From the NCBI RefSeq assembly GCF_030294985.1, contig NZ_AP024718.1:62001-126000 (forward strand): a stretch of DNA of 64,000 nucleotides, read 5' to 3'. Position numbers and translations under genes: made by a program. Positions within the stretch are counted from its first letter, which is position 1. The number at the start of each line of letters is the position of its first letter. The notes beneath the pieces were generated by a model that made no database searches, was not told the DNA's origin, and was given only the letters and a program-made list of their open reading frames with translations. The DNA comes from Methylomarinovum tepidoasis (GTDB taxonomy: Bacteria > Pseudomonadota > Gammaproteobacteria > Methylococcales > Methylothermaceae). Positions 44,327-56,847 of this stretch are shown piece by piece.

Positions 44327-44416
44327 GGGCGGGGAAGGGTCTGCCGGACCGAAATTCGTCCGTGAATTTAGGCCCGGCGCGGCCCTCCCTGGCCGCTGAC
44401 AGACCCTTCCCCGCCC
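44327..44416. repeat. Three-way-junction hairpin element (repeat E)
   Basis: Outer arms 44327-44343 and 44400-44416 are a perfect 17-bp inverted repeat (GGGCGGGGAAGGGTCTG). Inside are two hairpins: 44343-44378 (GCCGG...CCGGC with AAATTC-GTCCGT-GAATTT at its tip) and 44379-44396 (GCGGCC-CTCCCT-GGCCGC). The layout of long outer stem plus a GGCC-centred inner hairpin resembles copies A-D, but the core sequence is different, so it is a relative at most. It follows gpmA. Confidence 0.75.
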
Positions 44417-44438
44417 TTGCAAGCTCATAAGCCGCTAC

Positions 44439-44475
44439 GACGAAAAAGCCCCTTGAACCGAGGGGCTTTTTCGTC
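44439..44475. terminator. Strong bidirectional terminator between gpmA and the Ycf45-like gene
   Basis: GACGAAAAAGCCCCT-N7-AGGGGCTTTTTCGTC is a perfect 15-bp stem with T5 on both strands. It overlaps the stop codon of the minus-strand gene at 44474 and ends read-through from gpmA. Confidence 0.9.
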
Positions 44476-45985
44476 ACGACCGGGCTTCGGTCCAGTCGGG
44501 ATAGATCACCAGATGCCGCAGCGGGTCGGAGCCGACGCTTTCGGCCACCAGATGGTAGCGGTTGACGATGTGGTGCTGGATCTTGCGGACTTCCCGTGGT
44601 TGCGGCGCCAGGGCCACTTCCACCGCTTCCTCCAGAACCTTCTGCACCGCCGCCTCCGCCTCCTTCACCGCCGCGTCGATGTCGGCCTCGGCCGTTTCCT
44701 CGGCCTGGCTGAAGACGTGATTGAGCAGGCGGCGGATCTGGGCGGTGCTGCTTTTCTTCACCGTGTGCAGCGGCAGACCGGTGGCACCCAGGATGCGGCG
44801 CAGGCGGCCGTCATCGGCGCGGGAACGCAGCGCCAGGATCATGTCGGCCCGCTCTGGGCTGGAGACGGTGCGGGCGTCGAAGCGGAAGCTGCGGATGACC
44901 CGCTCCACCAGGTCGCGGCTGACCGCATAGGGGTAGATGCGGACCTCCCCTTTCAGCGCCTCGGACGACAGCGGCTTGCCGGCGGTTTCCGGCGCCGGGG
45001 CTTCCACCCGGCTTTCGCCGTCAGGGGTGCGGCGAATGCCGCCGGCGTCCTCGCCGCGGAGGATACTGTCCACCGCCGCCGCGGTGTCGGTGTGGACGAT
45101 CAGCTCGTCCCGGCCCACCAGCTCCACCACCTGTTCGAAGGTGGGCGGGGCCTTGCGTTCGGCGACGGTCTTCTGGGTGCCGCGGAAACGGGCCTCCTCG
45201 TCCCCCAGAGTCACGGTCTGCACCCCGCCCACCAGATCCGACAGGGTCGGGTTCTGGACCAAGTTCTCCAGGGTGTTGCCGTGGGCGGTGCCGATAAGCT
45301 GGACGCCGCGCTCGGCGATGGTGCGGGCGGCGAGGGCCTCGGCCTCGGTGCCGATCTCGTCGATGACGATCACTTCCGGCATGTGGTTCTCCACCGCCTC
45401 GATCATCACCGCGTGCTGCTTCTCCGGCCGCGGCACCTGCATGCGCCGGGCACCGCCGATGGCCGGATGGGGGATGTCGCCGTCGCCGCCGATCTCGTTG
45501 GAGGTGTCGATCACCACCACCCGCCTGCCGTAATCGTCGGCCAACACCCGCGCCACTTCGCGCAGCTTGGTGGTCTTGCCGATTCCGGGACGGCCCAGCA
45601 GCAGCAGGCTGCGGCCGGAGGCGATCAGGTCGCGGATCAGTTCGATGGTGCCGCTGACGGCGCGGCCGACGCGCAGGGTCAGGCCGATGACGTCTCCCTT
45701 GCGGTTGCGGATCGCCGAGATGCGGTGCAGGGTGCCCTCGATGCCGGCGCGGTTGTCGGCTCCGAACTCGCCCACCTGGGCGACCACGTGGGCGATGTCC
45801 TCGCGGCCCACCGGCCGGTCCTCCAGAACCTCCACACGGTCGGCATAGCGGGCCTGGGGCGGGCGCCCCAGATCCATGACGATCTCCAGCAGGCCGTCTT
45901 CCGGCAGGGTCGCCAGCCGCTCGCGCAGCGCCAGAGGCAGCACGTCGACGAGCAGCGCCAGTTCGTCACTGAAGGGCGTGGTCAT
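44474..45985 (-). CDS. Ycf45/SpoIIIAA-like AAA ATPase with R3H-type C-terminus
   Basis: A 503-residue ATPase: Walker A LLGRPGIGKTTKLRE, then VVVIDTSNEIGGDGDIPHPA, Walker B PEVIVIDEIGTEAEALAARTI and IGTAHGNTLENLVQNPTLSD, matching the Ycf45 family known from cyanobacteria and plastids. The C-terminal part has a predicted single-stranded nucleic-acid-binding R3H segment (VRKIQHHIVNRYHLVAESVG) and a Glu/Ala-rich helix before it. The start at 45985 (MTTPFSDELALLVDVLP) is likely; ATGs at 46033 and 46072 are in frame and run toward the divergent hppA. The role is unknown. Confidence 0.78.
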   Translation of the reverse strand: MTTPFSDELALLVDVLPLALRERLATLPEDGLLEIVMDLGRPPQARYADRVEVLEDRPVGREDIAHVVAQVGEFGADNRAGIEGTLHRISAIRNRKGDVIGLTLRVGRAVSGTIELIRDLIASGRSLLLLGRPGIGKTTKLREVARVLADDYGRRVVVIDTSNEIGGDGDIPHPAIGGARRMQVPRPEKQHAVMIEAVENHMPEVIVIDEIGTEAEALAARTIAERGVQLIGTAHGNTLENLVQNPTLSDLVGGVQTVTLGDEEARFRGTQKTVAERKAPPTFEQVVELVGRDELIVHTDTAAAVDSILRGEDAGGIRRTPDGESRVEAPAPETAGKPLSSEALKGEVRIYPYAVSRDLVERVIRSFRFDARTVSSPERADMILALRSRADDGRLRRILGATGLPLHTVKKSSTAQIRRLLNHVFSQAEETAEADIDAAVKEAEAAVQKVLEEAVEVALAPQPREVRKIQHHIVNRYHLVAESVGSDPLRHLVIYPDWTEARS

Positions 45986-46119
45986 GGAAGTCTCGCGTGG
46001 GTGGGTTGGCAGGATCGAAGTTGCGTGTTGCATTATTTCAGGGGCCAAAGGCCGTGTAAACTGTGGTCGCACATAAGACGACGGACTTGGCGCCGGGTTC
46101 CTGGCGAGGGGGTAAAGAA

Positions 46120-48129
<2,010 letters not shown>

Positions 48130-48135
<6 letters not shown>

Positions 48136-50439
48136 CGCCAGCGAAGCCTGGGAAGCGGGAGGCTCGTCCCCGCCCTCCTGCTTGGCCGGGTGCTGTTTGA
48201 GGGTCGCCATCATCGCCGCCAGCGCCCGGTCCATGAGCGGCACCTTGCCGTCGATGCGCTTGGCCTCGCCGCGGCGAAACACCGCCGCCAGCCCCGGCAG
48301 GGTGTATTCGGCCACCTTGACGCCACGGCGGTTGACGAAAATCCTGACCCCGGTCACCTTGCTGACCCAGGACAGTTTGGCCCGGACGGTCTTGCCGCGT
48401 GGGTCCTTGAGTTCTATCCAGTCCCCCACTTCCAGGCCGCGGGCCTGGGCGAGGAATTCGTCACCTTCCTCTTCTTCAATCCCCTCCTCCAGCATGACGA
48501 TCTCTTCCTCGATGTCAGCCTCGTCGAAATCGGTCAATTCGCTGACTTCGATGTCGTCCACCTCGGGCAGATTGGTGGCAATGACGTCCAGTTCCTTCGC
48601 CAGCCGGGGATCGACGGCCGCATCCCCGGCGGGATCGAGAAGAGGACGATGGGCCTGCTCCAGCTCCCGAAAGAACAGGGCGATCTGCTTCGGATCCAGG
48701 GAAACCGCCTCCAGCTCCTGGCGCAGGGCCCGCAGCAGACCCGGCAGGCGTTTCAGCATTCGCTTGCGCTCACCGTCATTCGCAGGCAGCCGCAGACTCG
48801 CCAGCAGGGTGTCGGTCAGGGCCAGCTTGGCCTCCCAGAGTTCCGGTTCCTTGTCGCGCCGCAGGCAGGCCACCAGGAGAATATCCTTCCAGGTGTGGGT
48901 GAGAAACTGGCGCAGATACGCAGGCAACTCCCGTCCCTGGAGACGGTGGCGGATCTCCCCGGCCACCTCCTTCTTGGCCAGCGCCAGATGCTCCTTGCTC
49001 TGGGTCGCCTGGCGGGTGCGCTCCTCCAGCAACTGGCTGCGCCGGCCTTCCTCTTCCATGAAGCGCTCGAAATCCGTGAGGATCTCCTGGAACAGATCGA
49101 CGTTCTGGGTGAACTCCTCCAGAATCCGGTTGACCGAGGCGGAAATCTGCCGGAACACCGAATTGGCCTCCAGGTTCTCGTCCCCCGACAGGCCGATGCC
49201 GGCGTGGGCGAGGCGGTTGAGCAACACCCGCGCCGGGTGGTTCTTCTTGGAGAAGAAGGACTTGTCCAGAATCGCCACCTTGACGATGGGGATCTGCAGG
49301 CGGCCGATCAGGGCCTTGACCGTATCCGGCAGGTTGCGGTCTTCGAGGATGAAGTCGAAGATCATCCCGATCATGTCGATGATGTCCTCGTCCACCTGGG
49401 CCAAGGCCCGCTTGTCGCCGTGGATCTCACTCAGCCGCTCGGCCAGCACCAGCTTGAGATTGACATCTCCGCCGCTGGCCAGCGCCTCGGTGAGCTTGGC
49501 CACCTGCTCCGGGTCCTGGAGCGCCGACAGCGCGCCGACCACCTCGCCGCTGTCGCTGACGGTAGCGTCCGGATGGGCGCTGGCCGACAGGGACGGCAGG
49601 CCCACCTGGGAACGCCAGGCCGCCAGCAGCGAGTGCATCGCCTGCACCGCCTGGACGTAGACGGCCTGATCTTCGGCGGACACGCCGCCGGCAACCGTTT
49701 CCCCGGCCTTGGCGGCAGCCGGGGCGGCCGCCGCTTTCCTTTTCTTCACCTTCCTGGAGATCTCCGGCAGCACCCCCTTGGCGGCGAGCAGCTCGTTCAA
49801 GCCGTCGTAGATGTCCTCCAGTTCAGGAAGGACCGTCTGCTCGTAGAACTTGAAGATGACGAGACGGACCTTGAGCTCCAGGGTCAGGGGTCTTAGCACC
49901 TCGGCGAAACGCTGCCCCAGTTGCTGGGGGCCGAAGGGGTTGTCCTCATCGCCGATTTCTTTACGGTCGGCAAGTCTGGCGAACCGCTGGTTGAGGGCGA
50001 ACAGTTCCCGATGGTAGAGGGTGTTGCCTTTGTTCGCCAGAGTGGAAACCGCCAGTTCCTCCTCCAGGTTCTCCTCCTCCACCAGGGAGAAATCGTCCTC
50101 GTCCAATTCCAGCGAGGCGGCCGGTCTGGCCTGCGCCGGCTGCGAGGCATTCCAGAATTCGTCGTAACCGCGCAGCAGGGCGTTCAGATAGCTTTTCTGA
50201 ATGTTTTCCCGTTCCCGGCGCAGATAGCGCATCGCTTCGAAGTATAATTCCTGCAGGGTGCTGCTGACCGCCTTGTCGGACAGGGCGAACAGCTCATCGT
50301 CCAGCCTGGCGAAGAAGCGCTCCAGGAGCGGCTGGTATTCCTTCTGGAAATACGACCGGCATTCGGCGATGATCGGCCCGGCCTGGGCTTTGGAGATCCG
50401 GCCGGCGGTATGGATTTCGACGACTTTTTTGGCATTCAT
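48130..50439 (-). CDS. DUF1631 family protein with C-terminal PilZ-like region
   Basis: A 769-residue mostly helical cytoplasmic protein. Recognisable DUF1631 landmarks are ELYFEAMRYLRRERENIQKS near the N-terminus, IGMIFDFILEDRNLPDTVKAL and ILDKSFFSKKNHPARVLLNRLAHAGIG in the middle. The C-terminus (LEVGDWIELKDPRGKTVRAK, then TGVRIFVNRRGVKVAEYTL) looks like a beta domain of PilZ type without a clear RxxxR. Such proteins have been associated with surface behaviour in Pseudomonas, but no function is assigned. The start at 50439 is chosen (MNAKKVVEIHTAGRISKAQ) over 50556. Confidence 0.8.
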
Positions 50440-50582
50440 GGGCTGCACTCCGGGAATCGAACGGGCGACGACCACTGACACGGGCCGTCGCAGGCTTTGC
50501 ACCAAGCTTAATCGGCGGCGCGTGAAAATGCCGTGACCGGCTTCCCAAAACCACAATTCCGACGCACAGGATCGTCACATCC

Positions 50583-51149
50583 ATGACAAAACTGTCCATC
50601 GAACACGGCTGGCTGACCCCGGTCCGGCGCCGCCCCAGCCCCAATCAGGACGCCCGCCCCGCAGGGGAGATCTCCCTGGTGGTGATCCACAACATCAGCC
50701 TGCCGCCGGGACGGTTCGGCGGCGGCCACATCGACGCCCTGTTCAGCAACCGTCTCGATCCGGCTGCCGACCCCTACTTCGCCGCCATCGCCGATTTAAA
50801 GGTTTCCGCCCATGTGCTCATCGACCGCGCGGGCGAACCGACCCAGTACGTCCCCTTCCACCGCCGCGCCTGGCACGCCGGCCGCTCCTGCTTCCGGGGA
50901 CGGGAACGCTGCAACGACTTTTCCATCGGCATCGAACTGGAGGGGTGTGACGACATTCCCTACGAGGAGGCGCAATACCGGCGCCTGGCCGAGATCGTGG
51001 GCCTGCTCCTGGAACGCTACCCCGGCCTGACCCCGGAGCGGATCACCGGCCACAGCGACATCGCCCCGGGACGCAAGACCGATCCCGGCCCCGCCTTCGA
51101 CTGGGCCCGTTTCCACCGCTGTCTGGAACGGTGCCGAAAGCTGTCCTGA
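50583..51149 (+). CDS. ampD: 1,6-anhydro-N-acetylmuramyl-L-alanine amidase AmpD
   Basis: AmpD cleaves anhydromuropeptides during cell-wall recycling in the cytoplasm, which in some bacteria also controls AmpC induction. The 188 residues have the zinc site: His in VVIHNISLPPG, His in RRAWHAGRSCFRGRERCND and Asp in GRKTDPGPAFDWARF. SIGIELEGCDDIPYEEAQY is canonical. No signal peptide, as expected for AmpD proper. Confidence 0.95.
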   Translation: MTKLSIEHGWLTPVRRRPSPNQDARPAGEISLVVIHNISLPPGRFGGGHIDALFSNRLDPAADPYFAAIADLKVSAHVLIDRAGEPTQYVPFHRRAWHAGRSCFRGRERCNDFSIGIELEGCDDIPYEEAQYRRLAEIVGLLLERYPGLTPERITGHSDIAPGRKTDPGPAFDWARFHRCLERCRKLS

Positions 51150-51892
51150 ACCATCTGCTGGAACGCCTGCTGCTGTTGCCGGGCGGGCCGATCCTGCTGA
51201 TCGCCGCCGGCCTGATCCTGTGGCGCAGCCGCGGAGTCGCCTGGGTGGCGGTCCTGGGGCTGGGGTTGCTCTATCTGGCTTCGCTGCCGGCGACCACCCG
51301 GCTGCTGTGGACTTGGATGGCCGTTCCCCCACCCGTAGATCCAAAGACCGCCCGGAACCGCGCCGAGGCCATCGTCATCCTCGGGGCGACCCGCTATTCG
51401 CGCGCCCCGGAATACGGCGGCCGCGACAACCTGGCGGGACTGGGGCTGGAACGGGTGCGTTACGGCGCCTGGCTGCAGCGCCGCACCGGCCTGCCGGTTC
51501 TAGTGAGCGGACGGGGCTGGCGCGCCCCCGGCGAACGTTCGGAAGCGGCCATCATGGCCGACATCCTGGAACACGAATTCCGCGTCCCGGTAGCCTGGAA
51601 GGAGGAACAGAGCCGCTCCACCTACGAAAACGCCCGCTACAGCAGCCGGCTGTTGCAGCAATTGGGAATCGGACGCATTCTCCTGGTCACCCACGCCTAT
51701 CACATGCCCCGCGCCCGCGAAGCCTTCGAGGCCATGGGGCTGACGGTGGTCCCGGCACCAACGGTCTATTTCCAGACCTTCAGCGAATACGCCGTTTTCG
51801 ACTGGCTGCCGGAAATGCGGGCCCTGCGCCGCAACCGCCTGCTGGTGCACGAGATCGTCGGGCGCTGGTGGTACCGGTGGCGGTATTATTGA
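51131..51892 (+). CDS. YdcF/ElyC-like DUF218 membrane protein
   Basis: The 253 residues start with two hydrophobic segments (LLLPGGPILLIAAGLILW; VAWVAVLGLGLLYLASLPAT) and then a periplasmic DUF218 domain: EAIVILGATRYSR, RVRYGAWLQRRTGLPVLVSG, STYENARYSSRLLQQLGI and LVTHAYHMPRAREAFEAMGL. E. coli ElyC/SanA members affect envelope integrity and peptidoglycan precursors. The GTG at 51131 overlaps ampD by 19 bp; the pairing with a cell-wall recycling gene fits an envelope role. Confidence 0.85.
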   Translation: MPKAVLNHLLERLLLLPGGPILLIAAGLILWRSRGVAWVAVLGLGLLYLASLPATTRLLWTWMAVPPPVDPKTARNRAEAIVILGATRYSRAPEYGGRDNLAGLGLERVRYGAWLQRRTGLPVLVSGRGWRAPGERSEAAIMADILEHEFRVPVAWKEEQSRSTYENARYSSRLLQQLGIGRILLVTHAYHMPRAREAFEAMGLTVVPAPTVYFQTFSEYAVFDWLPEMRALRRNRLLVHEIVGRWWYRWRYY

Positions 51893-51893
51893 A

Positions 51894-52559
51894 CTATTCC
51901 AGCATCTCCAGCAATTCCGGCCGGCTGGCCTGCTGCTCGCCGTCGATTTCGACCACGTAGTCGAAGTTGCCCTCCCCCACGCGCTCGGTCAGGCGTTCGA
52001 GCACGTAGCGGACGGTCTTCATGTCGTCGTTGGGGCCCTGGACGTAACAGGGCTTGCCATCGTGACCGTAGGTGTATTCCGTCTCGCACCGGGACGGGTC
52101 GGCATCGCCGAAGAGCTTCTCTGCGCGCCAGTATTCCTCCGCCGGCTCGAAGCCCAGTTCCTTGGCGTACGCGGCCGCCCCCTGCAGCAGCTTGCGGGCG
52201 CAGCACAGTTCCACCGGATTGACGCCTTCAGCGTGGGTGTTGGTGAGCATGGGCTTGAGCTTGCTCAGATAATCGGCCTTGCGCATCACGGTGAAGAAAG
52301 CCTCGCGCACCCCCAGGCAGTAGGTGTCCACCACGAAAGCGCTGACGGCGACTTCGGCATACGGGGTTTCGCGCGCCAGCAGCACGCTGCCCATGCCGAC
52401 CTTGTCAACGCTTGCGCCCACCAGACAGTCGATGATGGGATGCTCCAGGTACTTCTCCGGCCGCAGGCCCTTGGCCTGCTTCTTGACGACCGTTTTCCGC
52501 TTGCGTTTCTGCGCCTTCTTCTGCAATTTCTTCTGGCGCTTTTTGGGGTCAACCGCCAT
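51894..52559 (-). CDS. Unknown cytoplasmic protein with a highly basic N-terminus
   Basis: The first 32 residues are strongly basic (KKRQKKLQKKAQKRKRKTVV), suggesting nucleic-acid or ribosome contact; the rest (190 residues) is soluble with four Cys, including VELCCARKLL, and a segment LERLTERVGEGNFDYVVEI. The family was not recognised. It follows lspA with a 11-bp overlap, in the position where fkpB and ispH usually stand, and converges on the YdcF-like gene with 1 bp between. Confidence 0.65.
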   Translation of the reverse strand: MAVDPKKRQKKLQKKAQKRKRKTVVKKQAKGLRPEKYLEHPIIDCLVGASVDKVGMGSVLLARETPYAEVAVSAFVVDTYCLGVREAFFTVMRKADYLSKLKPMLTNTHAEGVNPVELCCARKLLQGAAAYAKELGFEPAEEYWRAEKLFGDADPSRCETEYTYGHDGKPCYVQGPNDDMKTVRYVLERLTERVGEGNFDYVVEIDGEQQASRPELLEMLE

Positions 52560-53049
52560 GTCGCTCCTCAGGTTCTCGGGTTGATTCGGAAGAAAAGAAA
52601 CTCTGCCACAACAACAGCCCCACCCCTACGGTGATCGCCGTGTCGGCAAGGTTGAAGGCCGGCCAGTGCCAGCCGCCCAGATGGAAATCGAGAAAATCGA
52701 CCACGAAGCCGTAGCGAATGCGGTCGATGAAGTTGCCCAGGGCCCCGCCGAGAATCAGGCTGACGCCGGCGGCCTCCAGCCACCGCCCCCTGGGCAGGCG
52801 CCAGAGCCACACCGTCAGGATCACGCTGGCCCCCAGGGCCAGGGCGACGAAGAACCAGCGCTGCCAGCCGCCGGCGCCGGCGAGAAAGCTGAACGCCGCC
52901 CCGGTGTTGTGGACGTGGACCAGGCGGAAGAACGGCAGCAGTTCGACGGCGTGGCGGTAAGGCAATCCCGCCACCACCCACGCCTTGGTGAGCTGGTCGA
53001 GGATCACCACGGCCGCCGCCAGCGCCAGCCAGCCGAGGCGCTCACGCAT
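52549..53049 (-). CDS. lspA: Prolipoprotein signal peptidase
   Basis: LspA removes signal peptides from diacylglyceryl-modified prolipoproteins in the inner membrane. The 166 residues have four helices and the two catalytic aspartates in [20 protein letters not shown] and [28 protein letters not shown] precedes them. It overlaps ileS by 8 bp, in the conserved ribF-ileS-lspA order. Confidence 0.96.
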   Translation of the reverse strand: MRERLGWLALAAAVVILDQLTKAWVVAGLPYRHAVELLPFFRLVHVHNTGAAFSFLAGAGGWQRWFFVALALGASVILTVWLWRLPRGRWLEAAGVSLILGGALGNFIDRIRYGFVVDFLDFHLGGWHWPAFNLADTAITVGVGLLLWQSFFSSESTREPEERHGG

Positions 53050-55870
53050 ACCGGCGCACTTCGCCGGAACCGGCCACGTTTTCCACGCAGCGGCCGCACA
53101 ACTGCGGATGCTCCGGGTGGCTGCCCACGTCCTCGCGCCGGTGCCAGCAGCGCACGCACTTGGGATGGGGAGAGGGTTCGGCCAGGATCTTCAGCCCTTC
53201 CAGCTCCTCGGCCGGTTCGGCAGCCGCCGGCGCCTCCGCCAGGGGCCTGACCTCGGCCCTGGAGGTGATGAGGACGAAGCGCAGCTCGTCGGCCAGCCGC
53301 CCGAGGATTTCCTGCAACGCCTCGTCGGCGTAGAGGGTGACTTCCGCCTCCAGGGACGAGCCGATGCCACCGCGCTCGCGCAGCTTCTCCAACTCCTTGG
53401 ACACCGCCTCGCGCACCGCCAGCACCTGTTCCCAGAAAGTGCGGTTCATGGGCTGGTCCTCCGGCAGCGCCTGCAGCCCCTCGTACCAGGTGGTGAGGAA
53501 CACCGATTCCTCCCGCTCGCCGGGCATGAACTCCCAGATCTCGTCGGCGGTGAAGCTCAGGATCGGCGCCAGCCAGCGCACCAGCGCCTCGGCGATGTGG
53601 TACATGGCGGTCTGGGCCGAACGCCGCGCCAGGCTGTCGGCCTGGCAGGTGTACTGGCGGTCCTTGATGACGTCGAGATAGAAACCGCCCATGTCCACGG
53701 CGCAGAAATTGTGGACCTTCTGATAGACGCGGTGGAACTGGTAGTCCTCGTAAGCGGCGATCACCTCCCGCTGCAACTGCAGGGCCCGGTCCACCGCCCA
53801 GCGGTCCAGGGGCAGCATGTTCTCATAGGGCACTTTGTGCGCGGCCGGGTCGAAACCGACCATGTTGGCCAGCAGATAACGGGCGGTGTTGCGCAGGCGA
53901 CGATAAACGTCGGCGGTGCGGCCCAGGATCTCGTCGGAAACCGCCATCTCGCCGCGGTAGTCGGTGGCCGACACCCACAGGCGCAGCACGTCGGCACCGA
54001 GCCTGTCCATCACCTGCTGGGGGGCGATCACGTTGCCGCGGGACTTGGACATCTTGTAGCCCTTCTCGTCCACGGTGAAACCGTGGGTCAGCACCTGGCG
54101 GTAGGGGGCGGCATCGTTGATGGCCACCGAGGTCAGCAGCGAGGACTGGAACCAGCCCCGGTGCTGGTCGGAGCCCTCCAGGTACATGTCGGCCGGAAAG
54201 CCCAGTTCCTGGCGGCGGCGCAATACGCACTCGTGGGTGACGCCGGAGTCGAACCAGACATCGAGGATGTCGGTGACCTTGTCGTACTGCCCGGCTTCCT
54301 CGCCCAGCAGTTCTTCGGGATCGAGCTCGAACCAGGCGTCGATCCCCTTTTCCTCCATGCGCCGGGCGACTTCCTCGATGAATTCCTGGGTGCGCGGATG
54401 CAGGTCCCCGGTTTCCTTGTGGAGGAACACCGCGATCGGCACCCCCCAGTTGCGCTGGCGCGAGATGCACCAGTCGGGGCGGTTTTCCACCATCGCCTCG
54501 ATGCGGGCCTGGCCCCAGTCGGGAATCCAGCGCACCTTTTTGATTTCTTCCAGCGCCTTTCGCCGCAGCCCCTGTTTGTCCATGGCGATGAACCACTGCG
54601 GCGTGGCGCGGAAGATGATCGGGGTCTTGTGGCGCCAGCAGTGGGGATAGCTGTGCTCGATCACCTCGGCGTGCAGCAGGGCGCCGCGCTCGCGCAGCAC
54701 CTCGATGACTTTGTCGTTGGCGGTGAACACGTGCTCGCCGGCGAACAGCGGGGTGTTGGGCAGGAAACGGCCGTCGCCGCCGACGGGATTGTCCACCGGC
54801 AGGTCGTATTTGCGCCCCACCAGATAGTCGTCCTCACCGTGGCCGGGGGCGGTGTGGACCGCGCCGGTGCCGGCCTCCAGGGTGACGTGCTCGCCCAGGA
54901 TGACGGGCACCTGGCGGTCGTAGAAGGAATGCTGGAGCTTGACGCCCTCCAGATCACGGCCGCGGCAGTAGGCCACGACGCGGTAGTCGTCGATGCCGTA
55001 ACGGGCCATGACCTCCTTGAGCAGCCCCTCGGCCACCACCAGACGTTCCGGTCCCTTATCGGTGCGGCACTGGACCACGGCGTATTCCAGCTCCGGATGG
55101 ATGGCGACCGCCTGGTTGGCGGGCAGGGTCCAGGGGGTGGTGGTCCAGATCACTACCGAGATCGGCCCCTCCCCTTCGTGGTCGGGCACCCGGTGGCAGC
55201 GGGCCAGAAAGTCGGCCTCGTCCACCACCCGGAAGCGCACGTCGATGGCTGGCGAGCGCTTGTTCTCGTATTCCACCTCGGCTTCCGCCAGCGCCGAGCC
55301 ACAGTCGGTGCACCAGTAAACCGGCTTGGCGCCGCGGGTGACGTGGCCGTGGGCGAGGATCTTGCCGAAGGCGCGCAGAATGTTGGCCTCGAACGCCGGC
55401 GCCATGGTGAGGTAGGGGTGCTCCCAGTCCGCCAGCCCGCCGAGGCGGACGAAATCCTTGCGCTGCAGCTCCACCTGGGAACGGGCGTAGTCGCGGCAGG
55501 CGGCGCGGAACTCGGCGGGGCTGACCTTGACCCCGGCCTTGCCCACGGTCTTCTCCACCTGCTGCTCGATGGGCAGGCCGTGGCAGTCCCAGCCGGGCAC
55601 GTAGGGGGCGTCGAAGCCGCTCAGGGCCTTGGACTTGACGATGAAATCCTTGAGGATCTTGTTGACCGCATGACCGATGTGGATGGGACCGTTGGCGTAG
55701 GGCGGGCCGTCGTGGAGCACGAACTTGGGGGAGCCTGCGAAACGCTCGCGCACCTTTCGGTACAGCTTCATTTCCTGCCAACGGGCCAGGCGCTCGGGTT
55801 CGCGCTTGGCCAGATTGGCGCGCATGGGGAAATCGGTCTTGGGCAGGTTCAGAGTGTGTTTGTAGTCCAT
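53042..55870 (-). CDS. ileS: Isoleucyl-tRNA synthetase
   Basis: IleS charges tRNA-Ile and edits valine. The 942 residues carry HIGH ([15 protein letters not shown]), KMSKS ([14 protein letters not shown]), the editing-domain [16 protein letters not shown] and a C-terminal zinc finger KCVRCW...QLCGRC. The start at 55870 ([19 protein letters not shown]) lies 22 bp inside the ribF 3' end; the frame continues to 56236 only across ribF. No T-box leader was seen. Confidence 0.98.
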   Translation of the reverse strand: MDYKHTLNLPKTDFPMRANLAKREPERLARWQEMKLYRKVRERFAGSPKFVLHDGPPYANGPIHIGHAVNKILKDFIVKSKALSGFDAPYVPGWDCHGLPIEQQVEKTVGKAGVKVSPAEFRAACRDYARSQVELQRKDFVRLGGLADWEHPYLTMAPAFEANILRAFGKILAHGHVTRGAKPVYWCTDCGSALAEAEVEYENKRSPAIDVRFRVVDEADFLARCHRVPDHEGEGPISVVIWTTTPWTLPANQAVAIHPELEYAVVQCRTDKGPERLVVAEGLLKEVMARYGIDDYRVVAYCRGRDLEGVKLQHSFYDRQVPVILGEHVTLEAGTGAVHTAPGHGEDDYLVGRKYDLPVDNPVGGDGRFLPNTPLFAGEHVFTANDKVIEVLRERGALLHAEVIEHSYPHCWRHKTPIIFRATPQWFIAMDKQGLRRKALEEIKKVRWIPDWGQARIEAMVENRPDWCISRQRNWGVPIAVFLHKETGDLHPRTQEFIEEVARRMEEKGIDAWFELDPEELLGEEAGQYDKVTDILDVWFDSGVTHECVLRRRQELGFPADMYLEGSDQHRGWFQSSLLTSVAINDAAPYRQVLTHGFTVDEKGYKMSKSRGNVIAPQQVMDRLGADVLRLWVSATDYRGEMAVSDEILGRTADVYRRLRNTARYLLANMVGFDPAAHKVPYENMLPLDRWAVDRALQLQREVIAAYEDYQFHRVYQKVHNFCAVDMGGFYLDVIKDRQYTCQADSLARRSAQTAMYHIAEALVRWLAPILSFTADEIWEFMPGEREESVFLTTWYEGLQALPEDQPMNRTFWEQVLAVREAVSKELEKLRERGGIGSSLEAEVTLYADEALQEILGRLADELRFVLITSRAEVRPLAEAPAAAEPAEELEGLKILAEPSPHPKCVRCWHRREDVGSHPEHPQLCGRCVENVAGSGEVRRYA

Positions 55871-56799
55871 GTGGGTTCCTTGTCTTCGAGCCACTGGCGG
55901 GCCTGGGCCGCGTCCTGTTGAATCTGGGCACGCAACGCCTCCAACGAGGGAAAGCGGCGCTCCTCGCGCAATTTGTGCCGGAAGAACACTTCCAGCTGGC
56001 GACCGTACAGATCGCCGTGAAAATCGAACAGATGCACCTCGAGCCACACCCGGGTGCCGGCGACCGTGGGACGGACACCGACGTTGGCCACCCCCGGCCA
56101 GGGCCGTTCGGCCACGCCGGTGACGGTGACGGCGAACACCCCGCTGACCGGGCTCTTGCGGCGGAAGGGGTCGATGTTGGCGGTGGGAAACCCCAGGTCC
56201 CGGCCCCGCTGGCGCCCGGCGGCCACCCGACCGCACATGGAATAGGGCCGGCCGAGAAATTCCGCCGCGGTCTCCATGTCCCCCCGCTCCAGCGCCTCGC
56301 GCACCCGGGTGCTGCTCACGCGCACGCCTTCGAGGGTGAACGAGGGGGCCTGGACCACCTCGAAGCCCCGGGTTTCACCGACCCGGCGCAGCAGGGCGAA
56401 ATCCCCTTCCCGCCCCCGGCCGAAGCGGAAATCGTCCCCCACCACCAGATATTTCACCCCTAGCCCCTGGACCAGCACCCGGTCGATGAACGCCGCAGCC
56501 GGCAACGGCGCCAGCCGCCGGTCGAAGCGCAGCACCAGGACCCGATCCACCGGCAGCTCGGCCAGGCGGGCGACCTTCTCCCGCAGGCGGGTCAACCGCG
56601 CCGGCGCCGCGGCGCCGCGGAAATACTCCTGCGGCTGGGGTTCGAACAGCACCACCGTCACCGGCAGCCCCATCCGCGCCCCCACCGCCGCCAGACGGTG
56701 GATGACGTAGCGGTGCCCCAGGTGGACGCCGTCGAAATTGCCGATGGTCGCCACCGTCCCGGGTGCCGGCAGGTTATGGAGGCCGCGGATCAGGCGCAT
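55849..56799 (-). CDS. ribF: Bifunctional riboflavin kinase / FAD synthetase
   Basis: RibF makes FMN and FAD. The 316 residues have the N-terminal nucleotidyltransferase ([38 protein letters not shown]) and C-terminal kinase ([35 protein letters not shown]...[14 protein letters not shown]). It overlaps ileS by 22 bp. In most relatives murJ is directly upstream, but here about 5.7 kb of polysaccharide genes separate them. Confidence 0.97.
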   Translation of the reverse strand: MRLIRGLHNLPAPGTVATIGNFDGVHLGHRYVIHRLAAVGARMGLPVTVVLFEPQPQEYFRGAAAPARLTRLREKVARLAELPVDRVLVLRFDRRLAPLPAAAFIDRVLVQGLGVKYLVVGDDFRFGRGREGDFALLRRVGETRGFEVVQAPSFTLEGVRVSSTRVREALERGDMETAAEFLGRPYSMCGRVAAGRQRGRDLGFPTANIDPFRRKSPVSGVFAVTVTGVAERPWPGVANVGVRPTVAGTRVWLEVHLFDFHGDLYGRQLEVFFRHKLREERRFPSLEALRAQIQQDAAQARQWLEDKEPTWTTNTL

Positions 56800-56847
56800 C
56801 GCATCAATGATCGAACAAAGCAGGGCATTTTAGCAAATTCGCCGCCG

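Noticed and set aside
52985-55921. A 978-codon open frame on the plus strand opposite ileS
   Set aside because: Antisense to ileS, with no recognisable domain or start signal.
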